DNA of 64,000 nucleotides from Dehalococcoidia bacterium (GTDB taxonomy: Bacteria; Chloroflexota; Dehalococcoidia; Lucifugimonadales; Lucifugimonadaceae): NCBI GenBank assembly GCA_022824185.1, contig JAJEAU010000008.1, forward strand, positions 81,274 through 145,273. The letters are read 5' to 3'. The notes beneath the pieces are model-generated. The model made no database searches and had not been told where the DNA came from. It saw only the letters and a program-made list of their open reading frames with translations. The translations under genes were made by a program, and so were the position numbers. Shown here one piece after another: positions 36,871-49,134 of this stretch; the stretch's first letter is position 1; the number at the start of each line of letters is the position of its first letter.

Positions 36871-37068
36871 ATCAATAAAACTCCCTCTAGGCGAAAACCG
36901 AGATTCCCCCCTCCGTCTCATCGGGTGGGGTGGCGAAAAGTTGCGATGTCACGGCGAGGATCTGAGAGCCAGGCGCAAATGAGTTCGGGTAGACTGAAGA
37001 AATGGTAGGGTACGTTCAAGCGGAGTTTACCCATTCGCAGGATCGAGATGCTAGGAGGAGGGTGTGAG

Positions 37069-38346
37069 ATGAGAATGTTGCTGGTGGTTGTGGCTGTTAT
37101 GGCGTTGATTTGGGGTAGTGCTGTGCCCGCGGTGATGGTTGGTGGGGAGATTGTCGAGGCGGAGGTTGCATTGCCAAGTAGGACCGTCTCGCCAATGAAC
37201 AAAGATGCGGAGGATGACGACGACATCGATGCCGAGACTGATGACGACGGGTATGATACGCCGCCGACGGATTACGATGGTATCGACACGCCGTTTACCG
37301 ACAATGACGGGGTAGCGACGCCCTATACCGACTACGACGGTTTCAATACTCCGTTTTCTCAGGTAGGGACGATCGATGCGTTTGACACAGATTACGATGG
37401 TGTGGCGACGCCCTATACCGACGGTGACATAGTTTCCACGCCGTTCACTGACAACGACGGTTTCGACACGCCGATCACGGATTATGACGGAGTGGACACT
37501 CCAGCGACGGACGGTGATGGCGTTGCGACCCCGTATACGGACTACGACGGAGTGAATACGCCGGCTACGGATGGTGACGGTGTTGTACCTCCGTATACGG
37601 ACTACGACGGTACGGACAGCGACGGATACTCTACTCCGGCAACGGATTACGACGGGGTGGCTACGGAATTGACCGGAACGGGCAGCTTTTTGTCGATGTT
37701 CACGGATTCCTTCGGGATCGACTCCCAGAATACGACCGACGGCGACGGCATTTTCACTCCTTACACCGATTACGACGGAGTCGAAACCCCGCTGACAGAT
37801 AGGGATGGGATCAACACTCCGTATACCGACAACGACGGCACGGATTCCGATGGCATCGACACGCCGACGCCGACGGACAACGACGGCACGGATTCCGATG
37901 GCATCGACACGCCGACGCCGACGGACAACGACGGCACGGATTCGGACGGCATCGACACGCCGACGCCGACGGACAACGGCGGCAAGGATTCGGAAGGAAT
38001 CGACACGCCGACGCCGACGGACAACGACGGCACGGATTCGGACGGAATCGACACGCCGACGCCGACGGACAACGACGGCAAGGATTCCGAATGTAACGAC
38101 ACGACGACTCCTAAGTACAACGAAGGCACGGATTCCGATGGCATCGACACGCCGACGCCGACCGACAACGACGGCACGGATTCCGATGGCGTCGACACGC
38201 CGACGCCGACGGACAACGGCGGCATGGATTCGGACGGCATCGACACGCCGACGCCGACGGACAACGACGGCACGGATTCGGACGGTATCGACACGCCGAC
38301 GCCGCAGACTGGCGACTCCGATGATAGTGACGAGGTCAGTTCGTAG
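37069..38346 (+). CDS. Secreted Asp/Gly/Thr-rich DxDG repeat protein (putative Ca-binding surface protein)
   Basis: Signal peptide MRMLLVVVAVMALIWGSAVPAV, about 10-aa TPxTDxDGxx repeats, then ten 16-aa TDNDGTDSDGIDTPTP repeats. Confidence 0.75.
   Translation: MRMLLVVVAVMALIWGSAVPAVMVGGEIVEAEVALPSRTVSPMNKDAEDDDDIDAETDDDGYDTPPTDYDGIDTPFTDNDGVATPYTDYDGFNTPFSQVGTIDAFDTDYDGVATPYTDGDIVSTPFTDNDGFDTPITDYDGVDTPATDGDGVATPYTDYDGVNTPATDGDGVVPPYTDYDGTDSDGYSTPATDYDGVATELTGTGSFLSMFTDSFGIDSQNTTDGDGIFTPYTDYDGVETPLTDRDGINTPYTDNDGTDSDGIDTPTPTDNDGTDSDGIDTPTPTDNDGTDSDGIDTPTPTDNGGKDSEGIDTPTPTDNDGTDSDGIDTPTPTDNDGKDSECNDTTTPKYNEGTDSDGIDTPTPTDNDGTDSDGVDTPTPTDNGGMDSDGIDTPTPTDNDGTDSDGIDTPTPQTGDSDDSDEVSS
37825..38304 (+). 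repeat. Ten tandem 48-bp repeats
   Basis: Unit accgacaacgacggcacggattccgatggcatcgacacgccgacgccg, 10 copies without indels. Confidence 0.92.
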
Positions 38347-39575
38347 TGTCTGTTGCCAGTTTGGAGCGTCCTGTGATACGACCTCTGGTCGATTTTCCCG
38401 TTGATCCAGGTTTGGATGAACTGCCGAAATTATTCGCCGCTGATTGGGTATGGGGCGAGTATCAATCCCGTTACGGGGAGCAGGAGTGCGCTCCTCAGAC
38501 GTTGCGGTTTCGTCAGTTCAGTCACAGCTCTGGTCGAGTGGCGATGGCAAGTTATCTGATGGAATACGGTCGCGAGACCTATTTGCCATCGGAACATTTG
38601 ACCGTCAAGACTGAGCGGGGCGTGGGTACTGAACTGTATCGGTACCCGGAGGATGATCGACTTCCCGCGTTGGCGGATGTGGCGGATCCGGAGATGGCGG
38701 TGAGGTTGGTGAATAGACACGTTTTGGCGATGCGTCCAAGGCGGGTACGTGTTCAACTGATCAGGTATCGTCCGAGGAGTCGGGCAGTGTTTCGGCATAG
38801 CGCAGGGCGGGTTAAGCTCTACGCGCGTGTGGTAAGACCGCATGTGGTTGCCAGGGTGTTGGCGGCGAACGAGTTGATGGTTGATTCTGGTTTTGTACTT
38901 CCGCGGATGGTGGGTTGCTGGGAGGAAGGTGGCGTTTTGTGGTTCTCGGAGGTGCCCGGTAAAAACATGCGTCGTCAAGTGATGAAGGGTCGGGTGCCGG
39001 ACATAGGGCCGATGCTGGAAGGCTTGGAGACGATATGGTCGAAACCGATGGTGCCTAGTAAGGGGCAAGCGTTTGATCTTTCGCGGGCATACCGCACTGC
39101 TCGACGAATGTTCAGGAGCAAAACTGAACAGGAAGATGAAGCACGTAGGGAGTTGGATCGATCGATCGAGGTATTTGATCCGTTTGTCCGTTCTTGGCGA
39201 CCTACGCATATTGCGCACAACGATTTTTATGACGATCAGATGATTGAGCTGCCGGATGGTCGGATTGCGATGGTTGATTTCGAAGAGGTGGGGCCAGGGG
39301 ATCCGTTACTGGATGTTGGAAACTGTTTAGGGCACTTGAAATGGGCTTCCAAATTCGGCCGGGGAAGGAAAAATGCGAGCGAGGAGTTTTACGAGGTTTT
39401 GAAGTCGGGAGCTCTGCGTCGGTTTGGTTGGGACGCTGAGGAGTTGGCGTTGAGAGAAGCGGTGTGTTTGTTCAGGACTTGCACGAACGTCATTCGTCGT
39501 CCGAGGTTGGAGTGGCGTCGGAATTTGATCGACGGGTTTTCGCTGGTGAATGAAACGCTGGCGCAATCGGTATAG
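38346..39575 (+). CDS. Aminoglycoside phosphotransferase-family kinase-like protein (GTG start)
   Basis: HIAHNDFYDDQMIELPDGRIAMVDFEEVGPGDPLLDVGNCLGHL (HxDxxxxN/DFE-like); start overlaps the previous stop by 1 bp. Confidence 0.78.
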   Translation: MSVASLERPVIRPLVDFPVDPGLDELPKLFAADWVWGEYQSRYGEQECAPQTLRFRQFSHSSGRVAMASYLMEYGRETYLPSEHLTVKTERGVGTELYRYPEDDRLPALADVADPEMAVRLVNRHVLAMRPRRVRVQLIRYRPRSRAVFRHSAGRVKLYARVVRPHVVARVLAANELMVDSGFVLPRMVGCWEEGGVLWFSEVPGKNMRRQVMKGRVPDIGPMLEGLETIWSKPMVPSKGQAFDLSRAYRTARRMFRSKTEQEDEARRELDRSIEVFDPFVRSWRPTHIAHNDFYDDQMIELPDGRIAMVDFEEVGPGDPLLDVGNCLGHLKWASKFGRGRKNASEEFYEVLKSGALRRFGWDAEELALREAVCLFRTCTNVIRRPRLEWRRNLIDGFSLVNETLAQSV

Positions 39576-39667
39576 GTGACGAGGTTTCCGTTGTGTAGCG
39601 TCGTTGGTTGGTGGTGCGGCGATATAATTTGTTTGTTAACACCCACCAACAGTGTTAACGCTATTGA

Positions 39668-41980
<2,313 letters not shown>

Positions 41981-41982
41981 TT

Positions 41983-43386
41983 TTAGGTCAACGTGAGGGA
42001 CAAATCTGATGTCCGCTTAGGAAACAGAGTTTCCAAAAGGTGTCTATCCGATTTGGAATTCGTGTTGGCGTCGATATGTGCCAGTACGGTTTCGGTCACA
42101 GACCGCATCCCGAATAGAACGGGCAAGAAAGTGTTGGTGGTGAATCTTCCCGTCGCGTCATGCCAACCGCCGGAACTGGTCGCACGGTGGACCGCATTTT
42201 GAGATGTGACTTCGGTGATGACACCGTCGTCTACTGAGATTGAAACTAAGTCGTTATCGATCCGAAGGTTAACTGCACCAGAAAATCTCCTATGCAGCGA
42301 AGCTTCCAGCTTTTGTTCGAGAACTGGTGATATCTCTTGAAGAAACTTGGTTATATCAGGGACGCGGACGTACCAGGCGTATTGGCGTTCGGGTTGGTCG
42401 CCGAGCGCACCGTCGTCGAACATATAGATGGGGTGATCGGGTTGCATGTCTTGGCGAATGCGTTTGATTTCGCGCTCTGGATTGGGGTCTTTGTCGCTGG
42501 CGATTTGCGCTAATTCGCGGATTTCGCAGAGCAGCGATCTTGTAGCTTCGCGCCAGTATTTCGGTTCGGTCATTTCGACGCGGAGCATGACACCTTCGTC
42601 GATTGGAACGACCATCGCGTACATCAGCACGCCAACGGGTTCGCCCAGGGTTTCACCATCGGATTGGCATAGGACGCTAGTTTGGTGGCAGACTGCGCTC
42701 CGTTCGGTGCGGTTGAATGTGAGGTGGCGGACTTCGTCTTCTCGAAAAACTGGCGAAACAAGGGAGCGTTGGGCCGAATCGTTGAGGATGCGCGTGATGT
42801 ACGGGATGTCATCGTCGATTGCATCACGGAGGCGAAAGGGCCGTTTTTCGTCTTTGCCCCAACTTGGGAATGACTGGATCGGGGCGTATCTTCCGCCTAC
42901 ATTTGCGATGGCGTATTCATATCCGAATTGGCGATAGTAAGTCGGGATGCCGTCGATGATCTGCGCGAGGTGACCGCGTTCATCTCCCCAACGATGCATA
43001 ATCTCGAACTGTTTGCGGATGAGGCCGCGATTGCGATACTCGGATGCTGAGCCTACGATCTCAGGGCGCCCAATTTCGAACTCGATGCCATCGTAGCTGA
43101 GAGTTTGCGACATGTAGGTCGTTGTCGATGCGATGCGATTTTTCGGGACGTCCTCCACGATCATCACGTCGTCAGTGTTCAAAGTCGGATGCGGTTTTGT
43201 AAGGAGATCGCGCATCCATTCAGCGATCCAATAGGCTTCGGTGCCGGACGGTTCGTCTTTGAAGACTTCGGAGCAGAATTCCGCGAGTCGATCAACGTCG
43301 GCGGAGGTGGCCGATCTGATCACCAACCCGTCGCCAAGGTCCACCGGCAGGTTAGTTGTGGCGGCGGTATCAGATGGAGAGGTCAA
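41983..43386 (-). CDS. GNAT-family N-acetyltransferase with C-terminal extension (Eis/SCP2-like layout)
   Basis: N-terminal GNAT pattern (GRPEIVGSASEYRNRGLIRKQFEIMHRWGDERGHLAQII); about 467 aa. Confidence 0.7.
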   Translation of the reverse strand: MTSPSDTAATTNLPVDLGDGLVIRSATSADVDRLAEFCSEVFKDEPSGTEAYWIAEWMRDLLTKPHPTLNTDDVMIVEDVPKNRIASTTTYMSQTLSYDGIEFEIGRPEIVGSASEYRNRGLIRKQFEIMHRWGDERGHLAQIIDGIPTYYRQFGYEYAIANVGGRYAPIQSFPSWGKDEKRPFRLRDAIDDDIPYITRILNDSAQRSLVSPVFREDEVRHLTFNRTERSAVCHQTSVLCQSDGETLGEPVGVLMYAMVVPIDEGVMLRVEMTEPKYWREATRSLLCEIRELAQIASDKDPNPEREIKRIRQDMQPDHPIYMFDDGALGDQPERQYAWYVRVPDITKFLQEISPVLEQKLEASLHRRFSGAVNLRIDNDLVSISVDDGVITEVTSQNAVHRATSSGGWHDATGRFTTNTFLPVLFGMRSVTETVLAHIDANTNSKSDRHLLETLFPKRTSDLSLTLT

Positions 43387-44285
43387 CCGTTGGGGAGGTC
43401 GATCCGGTATTGGTCCATGATCGGGTCGAATTGAGCGGCGAAAGCCGCCATCTCGTTTTCGTCGGCTTGCATCGGGTGACGCGCTGGACCGACATTGAAC
43501 CCAGATCTGTTCATCGCGTAGCGGACCGGTATCGGATTGGTAATGAAGAAGAGGGCGTTGAAGATCGGGAGCAAGCGCAGGTGTTCGCCTGCGGCACGCT
43601 CGATATCGCCTTCAAGGACTGCACCGATGAGACCTTTGACTTGGTTGCCGATGATGTTGCTGGCGACACTGACGACGCCGTACCCGCCGGTAGAAACGAT
43701 GGAGAAGGTCTCGTTGTCGTTTCCGGACCAGACGTTGAAGCCGTCGGGGGCGCCCTTGATCACGTATGCGATCTGATCGGCATCGCTGCTCGCCTCTTTG
43801 ACGCCGACGATGTTGGGGACTTCGGCTAGTTTGAGAGTAGTCGCCGCGGTCATGTTCAGAGCGGTCCTGCTGGGGACGTTGTAGAGGATGCCCGGTATCG
43901 ACACGGCTTCGGCAATGGCGATGAAGTGTTTGACGAGACCGCCCATGGTGGGTTTGTTGTATGCAGGGACGGTCATTAGGATGGCGTCGACGCCCGCTGC
44001 TTCCGCTTCTTTTGAGAGTTCGATCGAGCGGTAGGTGTTGTTGTCCGTTGTTCCAGCGACGACTGCGCCTGAGTCGCCGATGGCGTCTTTGACTTCGGTG
44101 AAGAGCTTGAGGCGCTCTTCGTCGGACATTGCTGGGGCTTCGCCGGTGGTTCCGCCGATCACCAAACCGTCTGACCCGCTGGCCAAGAGAGATTTTGCGA
44201 GTTTTCTGGCTTGGGGATAGTTGACTTGCCCGTCTTCGGTGAACGGGGTCACCATCGCTGTTAGAACGCGTCCGATGTCTGCCAT
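43383..44285 (-). CDS. dapA: 4-hydroxy-tetrahydrodipicolinate synthase
   Basis: GRVLTAMVTPFTEDGQVNY; GTTGEAPAMSDEER; ILYNVPSRTALNM; VGVKEASSD. Confidence 0.93.
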   Translation of the reverse strand: MADIGRVLTAMVTPFTEDGQVNYPQARKLAKSLLASGSDGLVIGGTTGEAPAMSDEERLKLFTEVKDAIGDSGAVVAGTTDNNTYRSIELSKEAEAAGVDAILMTVPAYNKPTMGGLVKHFIAIAEAVSIPGILYNVPSRTALNMTAATTLKLAEVPNIVGVKEASSDADQIAYVIKGAPDGFNVWSGNDNETFSIVSTGGYGVVSVASNIIGNQVKGLIGAVLEGDIERAAGEHLRLLPIFNALFFITNPIPVRYAMNRSGFNVGPARHPMQADENEMAAFAAQFDPIMDQYRIDLPNG

Positions 44286-44376
44286 TTCAAGCTCCTATTC
44301 GCACCGAATATTACATCACGCTTCAACATCAGCGTGGGATCAATGGGAACGGTGCGTACACGTTAGGTTTCGCGTG

Positions 44377-45486
44377 TTATGCCGCTGCGGAGACGCGTGG
44401 ACGCACCCGGTTCCGTTTGACACACTCGTCCATGATTTGCAGGGCATTCAAGGCGGCGCCTTTGCGGAGATTGTCGGCGGCTAGCCAAAATACGATTCCG
44501 TTTTCGTGGGCGATGTCGCGTCGGACGCGACCGACCATGACTTGGTCTTCGCCGGCGGAGTTTGAGGGCATCGGGTAGAGCGAATCTTGAGGATTGTCCA
44601 TGAGAGTGATGCCGGGGAATTCAGAGATCGCGACGCGTGCGTCATTTACGGAGATTGGGGCGTCGAACTCGACGGTGACCGATTCGCAGTGCGAGATTTC
44701 GACGGGGACGCGTACGCAGGTTGCGGCGAGAGGCAAGTCGTTGTCGCCCAAGATCTTACGCGACTCGTTGAGCATCTTCATCTCTTCCTTGGTATATCCC
44801 TCGTCGACGAAGTCGTCTACCTGAGGCAATAGGTTGAAGGCGATGCGGTGTGGGTATTGTGTTGGGGGAGGCAGATCGTTGTCGGCAAGCATGTTCCTCG
44901 ATTGGTTGAGTAGCTCCGTTCTAGCGGCCGCGCCTGTGCCGGTTACTGATTGGTAGGTGGAAACGGTTACGCTCGTGATTTCAGCGAGACCTCTCAGTGC
45001 GGCAAGGGCCATCACCAACGGTGTGGTGGTGCAGTTCGGGATAGAGATAATGCCGGAGTGCCATTCGACATCGGCGCCGTTAACTTCGGGAACGACAAGA
45101 GGGACATCGGGTTCCATGCGATATGCGGAGCCGTCGTCGATGACCAGCACACCGCGTTTCACCGCTTCGGGTGCGAGGGCCAGGCTGACCTCCGATGAGG
45201 CGGATATGAAGGCCACGTCGACACCGTCGAGAGACTCAGGAGTTGCTTCCTGAACCGTAAGCATCTGTCCGGCGTATTCAAGTTGCTTACCGTGAGAACG
45301 CTTGGAAGCGAGGAGCCGAAGTTTGTCGGCAGGGTGGGCACGTTCGGCCAAGAGTTCGAGTGCGACAGCACCCACGGCTCCCGTTGCGCCCACGATAGCG
45401 ATCTCTAGATCGGACGGCTGCAAGGCGTTGTCGTCGATGATGGAGTTCAATCCAGCTTCTGGAATTGGTACGGTTTCGATTTTCAT
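44377..45486 (-). CDS. asd: Aspartate-semialdehyde dehydrogenase
   Basis: IAIVGATGAVGAVALELLAER; GIISIPNCTTTPLVMAL; TCVRVPVEISHCESV. Confidence 0.95.
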   Translation of the reverse strand: MKIETVPIPEAGLNSIIDDNALQPSDLEIAIVGATGAVGAVALELLAERAHPADKLRLLASKRSHGKQLEYAGQMLTVQEATPESLDGVDVAFISASSEVSLALAPEAVKRGVLVIDDGSAYRMEPDVPLVVPEVNGADVEWHSGIISIPNCTTTPLVMALAALRGLAEITSVTVSTYQSVTGTGAAARTELLNQSRNMLADNDLPPPTQYPHRIAFNLLPQVDDFVDEGYTKEEMKMLNESRKILGDNDLPLAATCVRVPVEISHCESVTVEFDAPISVNDARVAISEFPGITLMDNPQDSLYPMPSNSAGEDQVMVGRVRRDIAHENGIVFWLAADNLRKGAALNALQIMDECVKRNRVRPRVSAAA

Positions 45487-45502
45487 TTCTCGAGCGTTGG
45501 GT

Positions 45503-46306
45503 TTACTTGGTTAGGCCGAGGACATTATCCAAACCGACGATCATTGAGTTTTCGTTCACGACTCTACGGACGGCGAGCATCACGCCTGGCATGAAGCTGT
45601 CGCGACTTATGGAGTCGTGGAGGAGGGTCAGTGTTTGGCCCAAAGCGCCGAACACGACTTCGTGGCGAGCGACGCGTCCGGGCATCCTCGCGCTGTGGAC
45701 GTTGATGCCGCCGGTTGAACCGCCTCGAGTACCTTTTAGGAGTTCGGTTTCGACGATGTTCTGGTCGAAGTCTTCGCCCTTGCCTTCGAGCATTGCTTGG
45801 ACGATCGACAGGGCTGTGCCGGACGGTGCATCGATCTTCATCTCGTGGTGACTCTCGATCAAGTCGGCGTAGTCGAAGTACTCCGACGCGATGCGTGCGA
45901 GATGAATGAGGACGACGCAGCCGAGAGCGAAGTTCGACGCTGAGATTACGCCGACGCCTGCGGCGGATGCTCGATCGCTTAAGGCAGCGATTTCATCAGG
46001 GGTGATACCGGTCGATCCGGAGACGCATCTGACGCCATGCTCGATGCATGTCGTCATTGCCGACTTTCCGCCTTCGGCGTTGGTGAAGTCGACAACCACG
46101 TCGGGTTTTGCGACCTCGAAGAGAGATGCGAGATCAGATGCCAGAGGTAGCTCGGCGCCGGTAAGCGTCTTCACCGTCTTGGCGTTTCCCGCATTGATGT
46201 CTGCTCCACCAACCGGCTTGATGCCGGGTTCTTGGTCGACCGCATTCAGAACGGTATCGCCCATACGGCCCAAAACCCCATTTACGGCGACGGTAATCTC
46301 TGGCAT
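45503..46306 (-). CDS. dapB: 4-hydroxy-tetrahydrodipicolinate reductase
   Basis: VAVNGVLGRMGDTVLNAV; SGSTGITPDEI-like; IESHHEMKIDAPSGTAL. Confidence 0.95.
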   Translation of the reverse strand: MPEITVAVNGVLGRMGDTVLNAVDQEPGIKPVGGADINAGNAKTVKTLTGAELPLASDLASLFEVAKPDVVVDFTNAEGGKSAMTTCIEHGVRCVSGSTGITPDEIAALSDRASAAGVGVISASNFALGCVVLIHLARIASEYFDYADLIESHHEMKIDAPSGTALSIVQAMLEGKGEDFDQNIVETELLKGTRGGSTGGINVHSARMPGRVARHEVVFGALGQTLTLLHDSISRDSFMPGVMLAVRRVVNENSMIVGLDNVLGLTK

Positions 46307-46376
46307 CTCAACCTCGAATGATTCCTCCGGTCGTCAATTGCAATCAGCTTCAGATTTCGATCAGCAAGGCTGATGG

Positions 46377-48848
46377 TTACTCACCACCACGCCCGCGACC
46401 GCCGATGATTCGGCGTCGGGGTCGGCGTGGCGCCCCACCGTCATCGAAATCTTGTCGACGGTTGTTACGACGTGGGCCGCGATCGTATCCGTCGTCGTTG
46501 TTCCCGCGGTCGTAACGCCGTCCGCCGCCGCGATCACCTCGATCATCGCGATCGTTGCCGCGTCCGCCACGGTCGTTGTTGCGTCCACCTCGGTCGAAGC
46601 CGCGTCCGCCGCGGTCGCCACGGTCGAAACCGCGTCCGCCACGGTCGTTGCCACGTCCGCCTCGGTCGAAGCCTCGTCCGCCGCGGTCATTTCCGCGTCC
46701 GCCACGATTTCCGGGCCTGCGGCGGCCGACTGCCTCTTCAAGTGCGCGGTCGTGGTCGCCGTCGTAGTTGGCTTTGTCGATGATGGCTCGTGCCGACAGA
46801 TCGACGCGGCCAGACGGGTCAACGTTTACGACCATGACTTCGAGTTCATCGCCTTCGGAGGCAACGGATTCGACGTCTGGCACACGATTTTCGGAGAGTT
46901 CACTGATGTGGACCATGCCGTCTTTGCCAGGGATCAGGTTGACGAAGCAACCAAAGTCCATGATCTTGACGACTTTTCCTTTGTAGGTTTCGCCGACTTC
47001 GATGTCCTTGGTCATCGTGCGGATGTTGTTAATCGCGCCGTCGACCTTTTCTTTTTCGCTTCCACCGATCGTGACGCTGCCGTCATCCTCGATGTTTATG
47101 CTGACTTCGAACTCTTCTTGGAGGCCGCGTACGTTTGCGCCGCCTGGGCCGATGACCATGCCGATCTTGTCTTTCGGCACCATGATGGTGGTCATGCGGG
47201 GGGCACCGTCGCGGAGTTCCTCGCGCGGATCGGAGATCGTCTCCTCCATGTGGTCGAGGATCGCAAGTCTAGCTAGGCGTGCTTGTTCCAGGGCCTCAGA
47301 CATGATTTCGTAGGTGATGCCCTTGACCTTGATATCCATCTGGAGCGCGGTTATGCCATCGCGTGTGCCCGCGACTTTGAAGTCCATGTCTCCAGCGTGG
47401 TCTTCGGCACCTTGGATGTCGGTTAGGACTTTGGCGACGCCGTTTTCACCTGTGATGAGCCCCATCGCGATGCCGGCTACCGGTGCGGAGATCGGGACTC
47501 CGCCGTCCATCATCGCCAATGTTCCAGCGCAGACGCTGGCCATGGAACTTGAGCCGTTGGATGCCATGACCTCAGAGACGAGACGGAGGGAGTATGGGAA
47601 ATCCTCTTCCGACGGTACGACGGGGCGAAGAGCACGTTCGGCCAGCATTCCGTGTCCGACTTCTCGCCTTCCCGTAAAACCGAAACGACCGGCTTCGCCT
47701 GTCGAATAAGGCGGGAAGTTGTAGTGGTGCATGAAGCGCTTGGTGGTGATGGGCGAAAGGTTGTCTAGCTTTTGGGCGTCGGCAGCGGATGCCAACGTCA
47801 AGACGCCAAGGACCTGGGTTTCGCCACGTCGGAAAATGCTGGAACCGTGAACCCGAGGCAGATAGCCGACCATCGATTCGAGATCCCGCAGATCCTCGAG
47901 GTCTCGGCCGTCTGGCCGTCGATCTTCTTGGAGGATGCCTTCGCGGACGGCTTCTTTCTCAAGTGAGTAGAGTTCCGTTTGGACGTGGAGCGCATCGAAT
48001 GCGTCGTCGCCAGAAGTTAATTCCGCCTTTGCTTCGGACATGATCTTGCCGACGGCTTCTTTATCACCGTCGAGTTTCAGGGCGTCTTTGATCGCATCGC
48101 CGACGCGCGCGCGCGTGGCTGCCTTGGCTTCGAGTTCTTCCTCGCTGGGTTCAGGGGCATCCCACTTCTCTTTACCGATCTCCTCTTGGATTTCACGGAT
48201 GTGGGAAACGATTTCGCCGTTGACTTCCTGGGCGAGTTTGAGGGCCTCGAGGATTACTTCCTCCGAGACGAAGTTCGCTCCGGCCTCGACCATCATTATT
48301 GCGTCGGCGGTGCCGGCGACGGTCAACTCCAGTGCACTGACTTCGAGCTCTTCGTAGGTCGGGTTGACGATGAGTTCGCCGTCGATGAAGCCGATGTTGC
48401 ACGCTCCGACTGGGTAGTCGAACGGGATATCGGAGATGGCGAGAGCTGCGGAAGCGCCAATGATGCCGAGGGGGGCATGCGGGTTGACTTCGTCAGCCGA
48501 GAGGATCGTAACGATCAGTTGGGTTTCGTTGTGGTACGACTTGGGGAATAGTGGGCGTAGTGGTCGGTCGCAGAGCCTTGCAGCCAAGATGGCCTCGGAT
48601 CCCGGTCTGCCTTCGCGTTTGAAGAACCCTCCGGGCATTTTTCCGACGGCGTACGCCTTTTCGGCGACGTCTACGGTTAGCGGCAGAAAATCGACGCCTT
48701 GACGTGGATTTTTGTCAGCGGTTGCGGTTGCGAGCAGAACCACGTCACCGTAGCGCAACGTGACAGCGCCGCCGGCTTGGTCTGCTAGTCGTCCGGTTTC
48801 GAACGACATCGTTCGTCCACCGACTTCTATATCAAATGTTCGGATCAT
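46377..48848 (-). CDS. pnp: Polyribonucleotide nucleotidyltransferase (PNPase) with RGG-rich tail
   Basis: RPLRPLFPKSYHNETQ; FMHHYNFPPYSTGE; KH (IGMVIGPGGANVRGLQEE) and S1 domains; start chosen at MIRTFDIEVGGR. Confidence 0.97.
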   Translation of the reverse strand: MIRTFDIEVGGRTMSFETGRLADQAGGAVTLRYGDVVLLATATADKNPRQGVDFLPLTVDVAEKAYAVGKMPGGFFKREGRPGSEAILAARLCDRPLRPLFPKSYHNETQLIVTILSADEVNPHAPLGIIGASAALAISDIPFDYPVGACNIGFIDGELIVNPTYEELEVSALELTVAGTADAIMMVEAGANFVSEEVILEALKLAQEVNGEIVSHIREIQEEIGKEKWDAPEPSEEELEAKAATRARVGDAIKDALKLDGDKEAVGKIMSEAKAELTSGDDAFDALHVQTELYSLEKEAVREGILQEDRRPDGRDLEDLRDLESMVGYLPRVHGSSIFRRGETQVLGVLTLASAADAQKLDNLSPITTKRFMHHYNFPPYSTGEAGRFGFTGRREVGHGMLAERALRPVVPSEEDFPYSLRLVSEVMASNGSSSMASVCAGTLAMMDGGVPISAPVAGIAMGLITGENGVAKVLTDIQGAEDHAGDMDFKVAGTRDGITALQMDIKVKGITYEIMSEALEQARLARLAILDHMEETISDPREELRDGAPRMTTIMVPKDKIGMVIGPGGANVRGLQEEFEVSINIEDDGSVTIGGSEKEKVDGAINNIRTMTKDIEVGETYKGKVVKIMDFGCFVNLIPGKDGMVHISELSENRVPDVESVASEGDELEVMVVNVDPSGRVDLSARAIIDKANYDGDHDRALEEAVGRRRPGNRGGRGNDRGGRGFDRGGRGNDRGGRGFDRGDRGGRGFDRGGRNNDRGGRGNDRDDRGDRGGGRRYDRGNNDDGYDRGPRRNNRRQDFDDGGAPRRPRRRIIGGRGRGGE

Positions 48849-49134
48849 TTTGGCTTTCTCTGTTTCTTTCTTTGAGCGCAACGTTGGCACTCGATTTGGT
48901 GCGTCAAAACTGACGCGTGTCATTGAGACGGGTTACAGGATTGGGGACGATTACGGCGCGTGTTGCCGCCGAATCGGTTTCGTTCAGTGAATAACGACGC
49001 ATTTGCCGTTGGGTGGGAAGCCGCTTGCTCGCGCATATCCGAACCGATAGTTGGGATTGACGGTGAGTACTGCGAGTCTCGTTCTTGGCGCATTGAACGG
49101 TAAACCGTGCATGCGACGAACGGGAACCGGCAAC

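Noticed and set aside
36870-37050. Calling oriC at the skew switch
   Set aside because: No DnaA boxes (TTATNCACA) or dnaA/dnaN/gyrB neighbourhood found; only the skew supports it.
37770-38404. Long alternative-frame ORFs over the DxDG repeats (minus 37770..38294; plus 37805..38404)
   Set aside because: A 48-bp repeat keeps all frames open; the encoded SVGVGVS and RRRRTTTARI repeats lack starts/SD logic. The 37069 frame has a signal peptide and coherent repeats.
46427-47276. Plus-strand ORFs opposite the PNPase RGG tail
   Set aside because: Antisense low-complexity frames; the PNPase frame is unambiguous.
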